Made by a program: the position numbers and the translations under genes. Shown one piece after another: positions 42,330 to 52,649 of a stretch of DNA of 58,592 nucleotides. The notes below the pieces were generated by a model. The model worked only from the letters and a program-made list of their open reading frames with translations. It was not told the origin of the DNA and searched no databases. Source of the stretch: Lactobacillus jensenii DSM 20557 (GTDB lineage Bacteria; Bacillota; Bacilli; Lactobacillales; Lactobacillaceae); contig NZ_AYYU01000009.1 in the NCBI RefSeq assembly GCF_001436455.1, positions 1 to 58,592 of the forward strand, read 5' to 3'. Within the stretch, counting starts at the first letter, position 1; the number at the start of each line of letters is the position of its first letter.

Positions 42330-44291
42330 CTACCAAATTTTAACTCGCTTATCAGGATCAAGCCACATGCCGTCATTTTGACTTACTTGATAAGTTTCAT
42401 AAAATTCTAGCTGACATTGAACTGGTAAATTAACTCTAGTAGGCTGTGGTGCATGCACATCAACACTAACTTCAGTCTTAATAGCTGCTGGACGCTGAAG
42501 TTGAGCCCATGAACAAGCATAATTTTCAAATAGCTCTTTCATGTTACCATTTTCCAATTTATTTGCTTGAATTGCACAAGTTAAACCACCTAAGTCTGCA
42601 ATGTTTTCAGCAACAATCTGTCTACCATTTAATTTACTTGGACCATATTGAACGCCATCATATAAGTCGACTGCAGCTTGCGTCCGCTTTTCAAACTCAT
42701 CGAAGTCTTGTTTAGTCCACCAATTAGTTAAATTGCCTAGTTCGTCAAATTTAGCACCATTGTTGTCAAAAGCGTGTGAAATTTCATGTGCAATAGTCGC
42801 CCCGATTCCGCCATAGTTAGCAGAGCGACTTTGCTTTAAGTCATAAAATGGTGCCTGCAAAATCCCGGCAGGGAAAGTTATGTCGTTTCTTTGCGGGTCA
42901 TAGCAAGCGTTATTCATGTTACCTGGCATGAGCCAAGTATTGCGGTTAACTGGCTTAAATAACTTAGCTAATTGATATTTAGCCTTAATAAGGGTGCATT
43001 CCTTTTCATTTTCGTAAAGACTTAATTCAGGATCAACTGTTAATTCATCATAAATTGTTTCTAATTTTTCTGGATAGCCGATCTTTAAAACTAAGGCATT
43101 TAACTTAACAATTGCCTTGTCTTTGGTTGCTTGTGAAAGCCAAGTATTATTTTGAATTCGGTCTTCGTACACCTTGATCATTTGCTTAATCATCTGAGTA
43201 ATATCAGCCTTAGCTGCTTTACCTAGATACTTTTGACCATAAAAGACACCTAAAACTTCATCAAAGAAGCCATTAGTTAAATAGTAGGCTTGTCTTTGAA
43301 CTGAAGGCAATTCAGCCATCCCACTAATTGCCTGATGGAATGAGAAAGAAGCCTCTCGCATTTCCTGAGAAAGGAATCTAGCACTATTATTAATAAACTT
43401 CATTACCATCCAACCCTTAATTTGAGTGAAATTATCAGGATTGAATAAGGTTTCAATTTTATCTAAATAGCGAGGTTCCATAACAATAACCCGTTCTGGT
43501 AATTTCTCTAGTAAGTTTTCAAGATAAGTCTTAATGGTAAATGACTTAAACTTACTTAAGAATTCATCAAGAGCTAATGGGTTATAGCAAGCTGGATAAT
43601 CAGACCATTCTTCAGTTGACTTTACAACTTGTGCTAGCTTTTGATCAAAAGCTAAACCATCTTTGACTAAGTTCTTAGCTTCTACTTTTGAAACACCGGC
43701 CATTTCAAGTATTTTTTCAGTTTGTTCAGCTAAAATATCTAATAACTTTTCGGCATCAGGTGACTTGTATGAAGTAGTATCAGGTAAGAACGTACCTGGT
43801 CCAGCAAAGTATAAGGCATGCTTTTGAGTATCTTTCATATCTGTATCGACTTCAAAGGCAAATGGCAATATTACTGCTGAATTGAGAATCTGGGTTAAAT
43901 TCTTGGAAGCTAAGGTATTAAAAGCAGAGAAATTTTTTAAGTCCAATAACTCATGTAAATCCTTTTGAATTGGCAAAGTCTTGTCAGCATTTCTCTTATC
44001 AAGATTTAGCGCCACTTGATAAAAAGTAACTGCTTTAGCTAAATTAGGTACACTATTTACGTCTTCTTTGCCGGCTATCAAAGCTTCAAGATCATCTTTC
44101 ATGCGTTTTTCAATTCGCATATCAATTTCGGTGTTTACCCCAATTTCAGTTCGGTCTTCAGGAATGACAGCATCTTTTTGCCATGTTGAATTAACAGCTA
44201 AATATAAATTATCCTTTGGACTAGCATTAACATCTGCTTTAGTTAAATCGCCAGCACCACCGCGAACCTGCATAAAACGTCTCATAATCAT
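42330..44291 (-). CDS. pepO: M13-family zinc endopeptidase PepO
   Basis: Cytoplasmic oligopeptide endopeptidase, part of the proteolytic system of lactic acid bacteria. The active site HEISH (HExxH) is in TIAHEISHAFDN, the third zinc ligand in ENIADLGG, and the C-terminus carries the neprilysin-type substrate-binding region. No signal peptide is visible. ATG 44291 has GGATGG ahead; ATG 44285 (MRRF) has GGAG in range and is as good. The gene start nearly abuts the end of dnaI. Confidence 0.94.
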   Translation of the reverse strand: MIMRRFMQVRGGAGDLTKADVNASPKDNLYLAVNSTWQKDAVIPEDRTEIGVNTEIDMRIEKRMKDDLEALIAGKEDVNSVPNLAKAVTFYQVALNLDKRNADKTLPIQKDLHELLDLKNFSAFNTLASKNLTQILNSAVILPFAFEVDTDMKDTQKHALYFAGPGTFLPDTTSYKSPDAEKLLDILAEQTEKILEMAGVSKVEAKNLVKDGLAFDQKLAQVVKSTEEWSDYPACYNPLALDEFLSKFKSFTIKTYLENLLEKLPERVIVMEPRYLDKIETLFNPDNFTQIKGWMVMKFINNSARFLSQEMREASFSFHQAISGMAELPSVQRQAYYLTNGFFDEVLGVFYGQKYLGKAAKADITQMIKQMIKVYEDRIQNNTWLSQATKDKAIVKLNALVLKIGYPEKLETIYDELTVDPELSLYENEKECTLIKAKYQLAKLFKPVNRNTWLMPGNMNNACYDPQRNDITFPAGILQAPFYDLKQSRSANYGGIGATIAHEISHAFDNNGAKFDELGNLTNWWTKQDFDEFEKRTQAAVDLYDGVQYGPSKLNGRQIVAENIADLGGLTCAIQANKLENGNMKELFENYACSWAQLQRPAAIKTEVSVDVHAPQPTRVNLPVQCQLEFYETYQVSQNDGMWLDPDKRVKIW

Positions 44292-44307
44292 ATCTCCATC
44301 CCTACAA

Positions 44308-45222
44308 CTAATCATCTAAACGAAGATTTTTACCACCAACATCTACTTCTTTGCCTAAAAACTTAATGCGTTGCATCAAGCGTTTAGCCTTAACTGGCTC
44401 AATATTATTACGAGTTTCTTCAAAATGCTTTTCCAAATCATCAAAACTTAAATTAGAGCTAAAGAAAGTAGGTAAAAGATTATCCATCCGATATTGCAAA
44501 ATAACCCCTAAGACATCATCCCTTGACCACTGAGATAAACTTTCAGCGCCAATATCATCAAGAATCAAAATATCTGCCTGACTAATTCGGTTGATTTCTT
44601 CATCAAGATTTTGTTCTTTAATATGAGTACTCAAATTAGCGAAAAAGCTAGGGGTATGCAAAAAGATAACCTTTTTCCCCATCTCAGCCAAAGCTCTTGC
44701 AAGCCAAGCTAATAAATAAGTTTTTCCTACACCGAAGTCACCTTGGAGGTAAAGTCCTTGCTTATATTCATGGCCTTGAATTTCCATCAAAAAATTATTA
44801 ATTGCTATAATGGCTGCTTTGCGATCTTCATTTGCAATAATATCTTTACTTGTAACATTGCGATATCTTTTGGGAATGTCTATTAATTCCAAATGTCGAC
44901 TAGCTTTTTGCCTTACCAATTCTTTACTTTTTTCTTTGGTTGGAGCATAAGCCAAATCAATCGTCGAACCATGCAAAATAAGCTTAGGTAAATAGCCTGG
45001 GATGGGATTAGAGCCAGTTTTGGCAGCTTCTTTTTGTTGATGAAATTGAAAGATATTATTCAAACTTGAGAGCACAACTTCCTTAGGTACCTGATTTTGT
45101 TTAATAAAAGCTTGTACTTCTGAGTCTTGCAAGGCTTCATTAATCAAAGCTTTGCTATCAATCTTTCTATCTTTGTTATGCTGAGTAAAAGCATTACCTA
45201 GCAAATCGTTAATTTTTTCCAT
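44308..45222 (-). CDS. dnaI: Primosomal protein DnaI (helicase loader)
   Basis: The 304-residue AAA+ protein loads the replicative helicase. It has Walker A GDFGVGKTY, Walker B ILILDDIGAES and the N-terminal DnaI helicase-binding region. It lies 3 bases after dnaB, as in other Firmicutes, and is needed at oriC and restart. Confidence 0.95.
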   Translation of the reverse strand: MEKINDLLGNAFTQHNKDRKIDSKALINEALQDSEVQAFIKQNQVPKEVVLSSLNNIFQFHQQKEAAKTGSNPIPGYLPKLILHGSTIDLAYAPTKEKSKELVRQKASRHLELIDIPKRYRNVTSKDIIANEDRKAAIIAINNFLMEIQGHEYKQGLYLQGDFGVGKTYLLAWLARALAEMGKKVIFLHTPSFFANLSTHIKEQNLDEEINRISQADILILDDIGAESLSQWSRDDVLGVILQYRMDNLLPTFFSSNLSFDDLEKHFEETRNNIEPVKAKRLMQRIKFLGKEVDVGGKNLRLDD

Positions 45223-45225
45223 AAC

Positions 45226-46569
45226 CTAATCCTTTGGATCAAACTTCTGTAAATTTTTCATTATTTCAGACAAATCTTGATCATCAGCGGAGCTTGTACC
45301 GCCTTTTTTATCAATCTTATCCTGAGCAATCTTCTTCTTCCAGTTCGTTCCCTTTTCAACTCTTTTTTTACTAAAATTATTTGCTTTTCGCTTCTGCCAC
45401 TCACGCGTAAATTTAAGAGCAGCTTCAGGTGTAGTTACTTGGTGCTGAAGCCAAGAATTGGCAATACGTCCAGTAATATTGTCAGATAAAACTGAATCAT
45501 AATCTAAGCATGTTTTAATCAAAATATTAACCCATGCATCAGGCAAATTGTAATTAAGTTGCAAACGGCGAATAACATTACGCTCATTATATGTAACAAA
45601 ACCACCCTTTTGTGATTTCAAAGTTTCTAAAAACTTCAAGGGACTTAAGCTTTGGGCCATCTCCAACAATTCCCGTTCACTTTGATTTAAACTAACTGGT
45701 GAATTATTTTGTACATTACCACGTTTAAAAGCTTGAGCTATTTGTTTTTGACTATGATTTTGAGTAGCTAATTCATTTAAGCGATACTGCATCTGCTTAA
45801 TATTTAGTTGGTCTTGCCCCGCAATAATAGTCGTTGCAACTTGATTAACAAAATCTTGTTCAGAAAGGCCATAAAAATGCATCAATTGAGCCATTTGCCC
45901 TGCATGACTATCTACTTCGTTAGCTGAAATCCCATATTTACTAAAAAGTTCTTTTACAAAATTCCAGTCAATTGGACTCATTTTATCTTTTACTAAATCA
46001 GCTGCTTTTTGATCTGCTAAATTAGCAGCATTTAAAACTTGTTCATCAGGATTAATAGCTTTTTCTGCTGATAGACGAAAAACATCAAAAAAGTCAGCTG
46101 AAACATCCCTACCATCTTTGATAAATCCAGGTAAAGTAGGATTAAATTCCTTATTCAAGCTTTGAAATCTTGTAGTTCCTACTTTTTCAAGTAATAAGCT
46201 GCTTAACAAAAGAGTCTTAAAAAACTCACTTGCTTCAGGTATATCAATTAGCTGAAACGCTAAATAATCTCCCACTCCCAGCATTTCACCATGAAAAGTT
46301 TTGACTAACCCAGTTGCTTCTAGCTTATGTAAACTCTTAAAAATATCTTCTAACTTTATATCTAATATTTCTTGTAATTGATACAGTCTTTTTCCTTGGC
46401 TTTTAATTGGTACATGTTGATAGTCATCAACTAAAGTTAAATATAATGACATTGCAACCGGGCCAATTAGCGGCTGGTATAAACGAGTCAACACTTGCTC
46501 TTGTTTTTTTGCTAAATCAACTCTATTTAAAACAAAATACGTTAATCTAGGATCAGCGTTTTTATACAT
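45226..46569 (-). CDS. dnaB: Replication initiation and membrane attachment protein DnaB
   Basis: The 447-residue protein belongs to the Firmicutes DnaB/DnaD family that recruits DnaI and helicase, not to be confused with the helicase itself. An N-terminal winged-helix region (LYLTLVDDY) is followed by DnaB_2/DnaD-like helical domain (FVTYNERNVIRRLQLNYNLPDAWVNILIKTC, given here in part as LQLNYNLPDAWV). The C-terminal tail is basic. It is followed by dnaI. Confidence 0.93.
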   Translation of the reverse strand: MYKNADPRLTYFVLNRVDLAKKQEQVLTRLYQPLIGPVAMSLYLTLVDDYQHVPIKSQGKRLYQLQEILDIKLEDIFKSLHKLEATGLVKTFHGEMLGVGDYLAFQLIDIPEASEFFKTLLLSSLLLEKVGTTRFQSLNKEFNPTLPGFIKDGRDVSADFFDVFRLSAEKAINPDEQVLNAANLADQKAADLVKDKMSPIDWNFVKELFSKYGISANEVDSHAGQMAQLMHFYGLSEQDFVNQVATTIIAGQDQLNIKQMQYRLNELATQNHSQKQIAQAFKRGNVQNNSPVSLNQSERELLEMAQSLSPLKFLETLKSQKGGFVTYNERNVIRRLQLNYNLPDAWVNILIKTCLDYDSVLSDNITGRIANSWLQHQVTTPEAALKFTREWQKRKANNFSKKRVEKGTNWKKKIAQDKIDKKGGTSSADDQDLSEIMKNLQKFDPKD

Positions 46570-46585
46570 TTATCTCACTTCGTTT

Positions 46586-47053
46586 TTAATTTGAGTGTTC
46601 ATGTTTATCCATGATATCTTTCATTGTCTTCATGAAACCAGAAATATCTTGGAACTGACGATAAATACTTGCAAAACGAATATAAGCAACGTCATCAACA
46701 TTTACCAATTCGTTCATCACCAATTTACCAATTTCTTTAGATGAAATTTCGCTAACTCCCTGTTTTCTGATTTCATTTTCAACATGGTCAACTAGTTCAT
46801 CTAATTGTTCACTAGTAACTGGACGTTTTTGAGCTGCTGCAGCAACACCACGTAAAATCTTTTCCCTATCAAATGGTTCACGAGTTCCATCATTCTTTAT
46901 AACTAATAGAGGCGTTTGTTCAACGCGTTCAAAAGTGGTAAAACGATACCCACAATTTTCACATTCTCTCCGCCGTCTAATAGTTCTTCCTTCATCAGTT
47001 GGCCGTGAATCAATAACTTTAGAAGAATTTTTATGACAATTTGGACATTGCAT
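46586..47053 (-). CDS. nrdR: Transcriptional repressor NrdR
   Basis: Represses ribonucleotide reductase genes when dATP is high. The 155-residue protein has a zinc ribbon (MQCPNCHKNSSKVIDSR and CENCGYRF) and an ATP-cone domain (VIKNDGTREPFDREKILRGV). It overlaps coaE by 23 bases and precedes dnaB, the usual order. No NrdR box is expected here, as the reductase genes lie elsewhere. Confidence 0.97.
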   Translation of the reverse strand: MQCPNCHKNSSKVIDSRPTDEGRTIRRRRECENCGYRFTTFERVEQTPLLVIKNDGTREPFDREKILRGVAAAAQKRPVTSEQLDELVDHVENEIRKQGVSEISSKEIGKLVMNELVNVDDVAYIRFASIYRQFQDISGFMKTMKDIMDKHEHSN

Positions 47054-47645
47054 CTTCTTTCTCCTTTACCTCTTGTAAAATTTTATTAAGCTTATCTTGT
47101 AATACTTCTATTGTACCAGTATTCGCAACGCTATAGGTGGCTAATTTTAATTTCATATTTGTTGACATCTGACTCTTAATTTTTGCCATAGCATGTTCTC
47201 TATCTAAATTATCTCGTCTCATTAAACGCTCTAATTGAACCTGTTCAGGCACATATATCAGCAAACTTGCATCATAATATTTCTGCTGTTTGCTTTCAAA
47301 AAGTAAAGGAATATCAACCACACAGATTCCAGATTTAATAGCAGCTTTTTTCCTTTTAATTTCAGCAAAAATGGCTGGATGCGTTATCTGATTTAGTAGC
47401 TTTAACTTTTCTGAATCATTAAAGACAAGTCGACCTAGTTCCTTTCTATTAACATCGCCACTAGGAAGGATACACGATTGACCAAAAAGTTGACAAATTT
47501 GTTTCGTAACTTCTGTATTTCTTTTAAGTAGGTTATGAGCTATTTCATCACTATCAATAACTGGCAGCCCTAGCTCTTTAAAATAGTTATCAGCTGTTGT
47601 TTTTCCTGAGGCAATACCACCTGTTATAGCTAAATAAAAAGTCAT
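47031..47645 (-). CDS. coaE: Dephospho-CoA kinase
   Basis: Last step of CoA synthesis. The 204-residue protein starts MTFYLAITGGIASGKTT with the P-loop, then LPVIDSDEIAH and FNDSEKLKLLNQITHPAIF. ATG 47645 overlaps the mutM stop as TAATG, with GAGGTGA ahead; a start 6 codons earlier would need mutM sequence. It overlaps nrdR by 23 bases. Confidence 0.96.
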   Translation of the reverse strand: MTFYLAITGGIASGKTTADNYFKELGLPVIDSDEIAHNLLKRNTEVTKQICQLFGQSCILPSGDVNRKELGRLVFNDSEKLKLLNQITHPAIFAEIKRKKAAIKSGICVVDIPLLFESKQQKYYDASLLIYVPEQVQLERLMRRDNLDREHAMAKIKSQMSTNMKLKLATYSVANTGTIEVLQDKLNKILQEVKEKEDAMSKLS

Positions 47646-48472
47646 TACTTCACCTCTTGGCATTTAGGGCAAAAAGTCGTTCCGCGACCAGCAATATGAT
47701 TTTTTTGTAAAGTCGCGCCACATCTAAAGCATTTTTTACCAGCCCTGCCATACACTTTTAGATATTTTTGATAACCACCTGTTTGCCCTTCCGCATCTAA
47801 AAATGAGTGGACAGTTGTTCCATGAGCTTTTATTGCCTGGGAAATAACTTGATTAATGGCTTTGTATAAGCTCGTTATCTCATCACAAGATAGCGAGTTT
47901 CCTGGTCGCTCAGGATTAATTTTACTTAACCATAAAGTTTCATCAGCATAAATATTTCCCAAACCTGAAACTACATTTTGATCTAGCAAAACAGCTTTAA
48001 TATTCTTCTTTTTGTTCCTCAACGCCCTTTGGAAATAACTTAAAGTAAAGCCTTCACTTAATGCCTCCGGTCCTAACTTCTTTATTCCTGTCTTTTGCTT
48101 TTCAGTTCCTGTTTCAACAAGTTGCATACGCCCAAATTTTCTTACATCGTTGTAGCGCAAACTAGTTCCATCAGTAAAAATAAATTCTACATGATCATGT
48201 TTATTTTTTTCTTCATGTGGAGTTGCTAAACGGTACTTACCTTCCATTCGCAAATGGGAAACAATCGTTATATTGTCACTTAGTCTAAAAAGTAAGAATT
48301 TTGCATAACGATCAATTTTTATAATTTTCTTTTTCTTTAATTGATTACAAAAAGATTCGCTGTCCCCTATGATTATATTCGGATACCACACCTTTGCCTT
48401 TTCTATTGTCTTACCTAAAACTAATTCAGTTAATGTTTTACGTACTGTTTCAACTTCTGGCATTTCAGGCAT
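47645..48472 (-). CDS. mutM: Formamidopyrimidine-DNA glycosylase (Fpg)
   Basis: Removes oxidised purines such as 8-oxoguanine and cuts the site. After the initial M the protein begins PEMPEVET, with the usual N-terminal proline and glutamate (PE motif) that do the chemistry after Met removal. The helix-two-turn-helix (ALRNKKKNIKAVLLDQNVVSGLGNIYADE, seen in parts as DQNVVSGLGNIYADE) and the zinc finger CFRCG then FCPKCQ follow. It lies between polA and coaE. Confidence 0.96.
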   Translation of the reverse strand: MPEMPEVETVRKTLTELVLGKTIEKAKVWYPNIIIGDSESFCNQLKKKKIIKIDRYAKFLLFRLSDNITIVSHLRMEGKYRLATPHEEKNKHDHVEFIFTDGTSLRYNDVRKFGRMQLVETGTEKQKTGIKKLGPEALSEGFTLSYFQRALRNKKKNIKAVLLDQNVVSGLGNIYADETLWLSKINPERPGNSLSCDEITSLYKAINQVISQAIKAHGTTVHSFLDAEGQTGGYQKYLKVYGRAGKKCFRCGATLQKNHIAGRGTTFCPKCQEVK

Positions 48473-48484
48473 ATTGCTACTCCT

Positions 48485-51142
48485 TTACTTTGCTTCATAC
48501 CAGTCATGTCCCCAATTAGAATCTGCAACAAGTGGTACATCTAAATGAACTGCGTTTTGCATTACTTCTGGTACAACTTTCTTTATAGTTTCTAATTCAT
48601 CAGCAGGAACATCAAAAATCAACTCGTCATGAACTTGAATCAACATTTTGCTTTTAAGATTCAATTCATCAAGTTTTTTCTGCATATTAATCATTGCTAT
48701 TTTAATAATATCAGCGGCCCCACCTTGAATTGGTGAGTTAATGGCGGTTCTTTCTGCAAAAGATCGAACATTAAAGTTTTTAGCATGAATATCTGGCAAA
48801 TAACGTCGACGATGCATAATGGTTTCAACGTAACCTTTTTCACGGGCAAAATTAATTTCCTTATCCATGTAATCTTTAATTTTAGGATATTGTTCAAAAT
48901 AATTGTCAATAAATTCTTTAGCTTGCTTACGGCTAATCCCTAAGTTTTTAGATAAGCCGTAATCACTAATACCATAGACAATTCCAAAGTTAACAGCCTT
49001 GGCATGTCTACGCATATTTGGTGTTACTTCATCTGGAGAATCTAAGTGGAAAATCTTCATTGCAGTATGAGCGTGGATGTCATAGCCAGTCTTAAAGGCT
49101 TCTTGCATATTTTCATCACCTGAAACATGGGCTAGAACTCGCAACTCAACTTGTGAGTAGTCACAAGAAAAGATATATCCATCTTTATTTGAAGGAATAA
49201 ATGCTTTACGAATCTTTTTTCCCTCTTCTAAACGAACGGGGATATTTTGTAAATTTGGATCAACTGATGATAGTCGACCAGTTGCTGTTAAAGTTTGTTG
49301 GTAACGAGTATGTACTCGTCCATCGGGTTGAATTACATCAAGCAATCCTTTGACATAAGTTGATTGAATTTTGGCAATTTGTCGATAATCTAATACTTTT
49401 TGAACAATCGGTGATTGATCTTTTAACTGTTCTAACACTTCAACTGAAGTAGAATAACCTGTCTTAGTTTTCTTAATTGGTGGAAGCTCTAGCTTTTCAA
49501 ATAAGATTTGCCCTAATTGCTTAGGTGAGTTAATGTTAAATCTTTCTCCAGCTTCAAGATAAATATCCGCTTCAAGTTCAGTAAGTCGCTGTCCAAAATC
49601 ATTTCCTAATTGGACTAATGTACTAGCATCAGTTTTTAATCCTGTGATTTCCATTTTAGCTAATACGTTAGCAACTGGCATTTCAATGGTTTCATATAAA
49701 TCATCTTGCTCATGCTCAGTCAATCTTTTCAGCAAAGTTGGTTTTAATGCTTCAATTGCTAAAACTTTTCCAGCTAAATGATTAAAAAAGATTTCTTCAT
49801 CCGGTATTGCAGCTTTTTTACCTTTTCCATAAATATCGACATCTGGCTGCAAATCGTAATAATTGTATAATTGACAAATCTCTCCTAAGTCATTTGAATT
49901 ATTCTCATTATTTACCAAATATGAGGCTAACAACATATCATAGTTGATGTTATTAGCTTTTATTCCCAATCGATGTAAGCCAACAATTGTTCTTTTTAAA
50001 TCAAAAACATTTTTATTAACTGCTTGATCTTCTAGTAAAGTTTGCAAAGGCTGCTTAGTCAATAATGATACGTCATTTGAAACATAGACATTATCACCCA
50101 TTTTCAAACTAAAACCAACAAAATCTGCCAAATGATAATTTTCACCGAACATCCCTAAATAAAAACTAACTTCAGATTTAACATTTGGAAGCTTATTTAA
50201 GTTTTGTTCATCTAAAACTATATAATCAACTTTTTTATCGCTCACTTCGCCAATTTCACTATTAGAATTATTGAGCTCTGCTAAAAAACGTCTAAAGTTC
50301 ATCTGTTCATAGAACTTGCGCAAGTCAACTACATTGGTTTCTTGCTTCTTCAATTCATCAAGCTTAAATTCAACTGGTGAAGTACGATCAATGGTTGCAA
50401 GTGTTTTGGCTAAAAAAGCCTTATCTTTGTCATTGATTAAATTCTCTTTTAATTTCGACTTTTTCATTTCGTCAATATGCTTATAAATATTTTCAACAGA
50501 ACCATATTTCTGAATCAAATTAGAAGCGGTTTTAGGGCCAACTTTAGTAACTCCAGGATAATTATCTGAATTATCACCCATTAATGCCTTCATATCAATA
50601 AATTCCGTCGGAGTTACACCATTAACTTCTTTCATATGTTCAGGTGTAAAAGCTTCTAGTTCACTTACACCTGATTTTGTAACATAAACGGTAGTTGAAT
50701 CACTTGCTAATTGCGTAAGGTCTTTATCTCCTGAAACAATGGCAACCTGATAACCAGCTTCCTCACCCATCTTGGAATATGTTCCAATAATGTCATCGGC
50801 TTCATAATTTACAAGTTCATAAGATTTAATTCCAAGATCCTTAAGCATTTCTTTAATATAAGGAATTTGTTCTAATAACTCGCCAGGAGTTTTCTGACGA
50901 CCACCTTTATAGTCAGAATATAATTTAGTTCTAAAAGTAACTTTTCCAGCATCAAACGCTACCAATACGTGGCTAGGATTTTCTTGTTTTAAAATTACAT
51001 CCAACATATTTTTGAAGGCATAAATGGCATTAGTGTGCAAGCCTTCAGGATTTTGGAAACGATCAAGTTGTCGATAAAGAGCATAAAAAGCCCTAAATGC
51101 AACAGAATTTCCATCAATCAAAAGTAATTTCTTATTTGCCAT
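48485..51142 (-). CDS. polA: DNA polymerase I
   Basis: The 885-residue protein has an intact 5'-3' exonuclease domain (IDGNSVAFRAFYAL, then GDNSDNYPGVTKVGPKTA) and polymerase motifs A DYSQVELRVLAH, B KAVNFGIVYG and C VHDE. In the 3'-5' exonuclease region (EVSFYLGMFGENYHLADF stretch) the metal-binding aspartate and glutamate of the proofreading site are missing, as usual for Bacillus and Lactobacillus Pol I. It is followed by mutM. Confidence 0.97.
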   Translation of the reverse strand: MANKKLLLIDGNSVAFRAFYALYRQLDRFQNPEGLHTNAIYAFKNMLDVILKQENPSHVLVAFDAGKVTFRTKLYSDYKGGRQKTPGELLEQIPYIKEMLKDLGIKSYELVNYEADDIIGTYSKMGEEAGYQVAIVSGDKDLTQLASDSTTVYVTKSGVSELEAFTPEHMKEVNGVTPTEFIDMKALMGDNSDNYPGVTKVGPKTASNLIQKYGSVENIYKHIDEMKKSKLKENLINDKDKAFLAKTLATIDRTSPVEFKLDELKKQETNVVDLRKFYEQMNFRRFLAELNNSNSEIGEVSDKKVDYIVLDEQNLNKLPNVKSEVSFYLGMFGENYHLADFVGFSLKMGDNVYVSNDVSLLTKQPLQTLLEDQAVNKNVFDLKRTIVGLHRLGIKANNINYDMLLASYLVNNENNSNDLGEICQLYNYYDLQPDVDIYGKGKKAAIPDEEIFFNHLAGKVLAIEALKPTLLKRLTEHEQDDLYETIEMPVANVLAKMEITGLKTDASTLVQLGNDFGQRLTELEADIYLEAGERFNINSPKQLGQILFEKLELPPIKKTKTGYSTSVEVLEQLKDQSPIVQKVLDYRQIAKIQSTYVKGLLDVIQPDGRVHTRYQQTLTATGRLSSVDPNLQNIPVRLEEGKKIRKAFIPSNKDGYIFSCDYSQVELRVLAHVSGDENMQEAFKTGYDIHAHTAMKIFHLDSPDEVTPNMRRHAKAVNFGIVYGISDYGLSKNLGISRKQAKEFIDNYFEQYPKIKDYMDKEINFAREKGYVETIMHRRRYLPDIHAKNFNVRSFAERTAINSPIQGGAADIIKIAMINMQKKLDELNLKSKMLIQVHDELIFDVPADELETIKKVVPEVMQNAVHLDVPLVADSNWGHDWYEAK

Positions 51143-51206
51143 TATTTTTCTCCTTCTTATTAGACAGCTATTATTACAAATATTTATTTTAACAGTTTAC
51201 AAGCTA

Positions 51207-51242
51207 GTAAAAAAGCTAAGAGCTTTTTGGCTCTTAGCTTTC
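51207..51242 (-). terminator. Terminator of murC
   Basis: On the minus strand AAGCTAAGAGC and GCTCTTAGCTT pair around CAAAAA and are followed by T residues. Confidence 0.88.
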
Positions 51243-51245
51243 AAC

Positions 51246-52553
51246 TTAAATTAACTTTTCAAAGGCATCTTCATATTTTTCAATATCGCCAGCACCCATA
51301 AATACCACTACAGAATTACGATTCTTAGTTAAATCTGCGATATTAGCAATATCTATTACTTCACTACCAGGAATTTGACTTGTTAAATCTTCACTTGAAA
51401 TATCGCCACTCTTTTCACGAGCTGAGCCAAAAATTGGGGTAATATAAGCTTTATCAACTCCACGCAATATTTCAATAAATTCACTGGCAAACTCTTTAGT
51501 TCTTGAATAGGTATGAGGTTGAAATACAACTACCAATTTTTTATTTGGGAACTTTTGCTTAGCAGCTTGAATAGTTGCTCTCATTTCAGTTGGGTGGTGA
51601 GCATAATCATCAATTACAGTAATATCACCAAAGTCTTTTTCACTAAAACGACGTTTTGCCCCACCGTAAGTTAACAATCCTTTTTGAATATCTTCCATTG
51701 GAACTTCTTCAGTTAATGCAACTCCAATTACGGCAAGAGAGTTCATGATATTATGGTCACCAAATAAATGGGTCTTAAATTCACCAATTTCTTTGCCATG
51801 AGCCTTTACACTAAAACTTGTTCCATCAGTTGACTTCTTAACGTTATAAGCTTGAAAATCGTCACTATCCTTGAAGCCATAAGTATACTTAGGAATTTTT
51901 GTTTCAATTTTTTGCAAGCGAGGATCATCGCCCCAAACAAAAAGTGCCTTTTTAGTTTGATCAGCTGCAGATTGAAATGCACTTTGCGTATCATTAATAT
52001 CTTTAAAATAATCTGGATGATCAAAGTCGATATTTGTCATAATTTGATAATCTGGGTGATATGCCAAAAAGTGACGACGATATTCATCTGCTTCATAAAC
52101 AAAGAAGCGTGAATCTTTAACACCACGACCTTCACCATCACCAATTAAATATGAAGTTGGAGCAGCTTCAGTTAAAACATGTGATAAAAGTGCAGTAGTT
52201 GAAGTCTTACCGTGAGCACCGCTAATACCAATACTTGTGTATTGTTGAATAATTTCTTCAACTGTATCTGGATATGAATGCATTGGCACTTTCATTTCTA
52301 AAGCAGCTGCAACTTCTGGGTTTTCTTCTTTAAAGGCATTTCCTTTAACGATAACTTGTGCAGGGGTGATATTATCTCTATTAAAACTCTTAATCACAAT
52401 TCCTTTATCTTCAAGTGGCTTTTGTGTGAAAGTTTCCATGTCAATATCACTACCAGCAACATTAAAACCTAAATCGTGCATAATTAAGGCTAATGAAGCC
52501 ATACCTGTACCTTTAATTCCAATGAACCAATATTGTTTTGTTTTATCTAGCAT
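51246..52553 (-). CDS. murC: UDP-N-acetylmuramate-L-alanine ligase
   Basis: Adds L-alanine to UDP-MurNAc in cell-wall precursor synthesis. The 435-residue protein shows GIKGTGMASLA (UDP-binding start), GISGAHGKTSTTALL (ATP P-loop), YEADEYRRHF, FDHPDYF, YDDYAHHPTEM and HTYSRT. No partners of the mur cluster are adjacent, which is common for murC. Confidence 0.97.
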   Translation of the reverse strand: MLDKTKQYWFIGIKGTGMASLALIMHDLGFNVAGSDIDMETFTQKPLEDKGIVIKSFNRDNITPAQVIVKGNAFKEENPEVAAALEMKVPMHSYPDTVEEIIQQYTSIGISGAHGKTSTTALLSHVLTEAAPTSYLIGDGEGRGVKDSRFFVYEADEYRRHFLAYHPDYQIMTNIDFDHPDYFKDINDTQSAFQSAADQTKKALFVWGDDPRLQKIETKIPKYTYGFKDSDDFQAYNVKKSTDGTSFSVKAHGKEIGEFKTHLFGDHNIMNSLAVIGVALTEEVPMEDIQKGLLTYGGAKRRFSEKDFGDITVIDDYAHHPTEMRATIQAAKQKFPNKKLVVVFQPHTYSRTKEFASEFIEILRGVDKAYITPIFGSAREKSGDISSEDLTSQIPGSEVIDIANIADLTKNRNSVVVFMGAGDIEKYEDAFEKLI

Positions 52554-52610
52554 TTTTATACTCCAATACTATTTTTCAATTTAATCTTTTTCATCATAAC
52601 ATTTTTTGAA

Positions 52611-52638
52611 GAAAAAAGAGCCTAAAAATAGACTCTTT
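52611..52638 (-). terminator. Terminator of ltaS
   Basis: On the minus strand AAGAGTCT and AGGCTCTT pair (one G-T) around ATTTTT and are followed by T residues. Confidence 0.75.
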
Positions 52639-52649
52639 ACTTATATTTT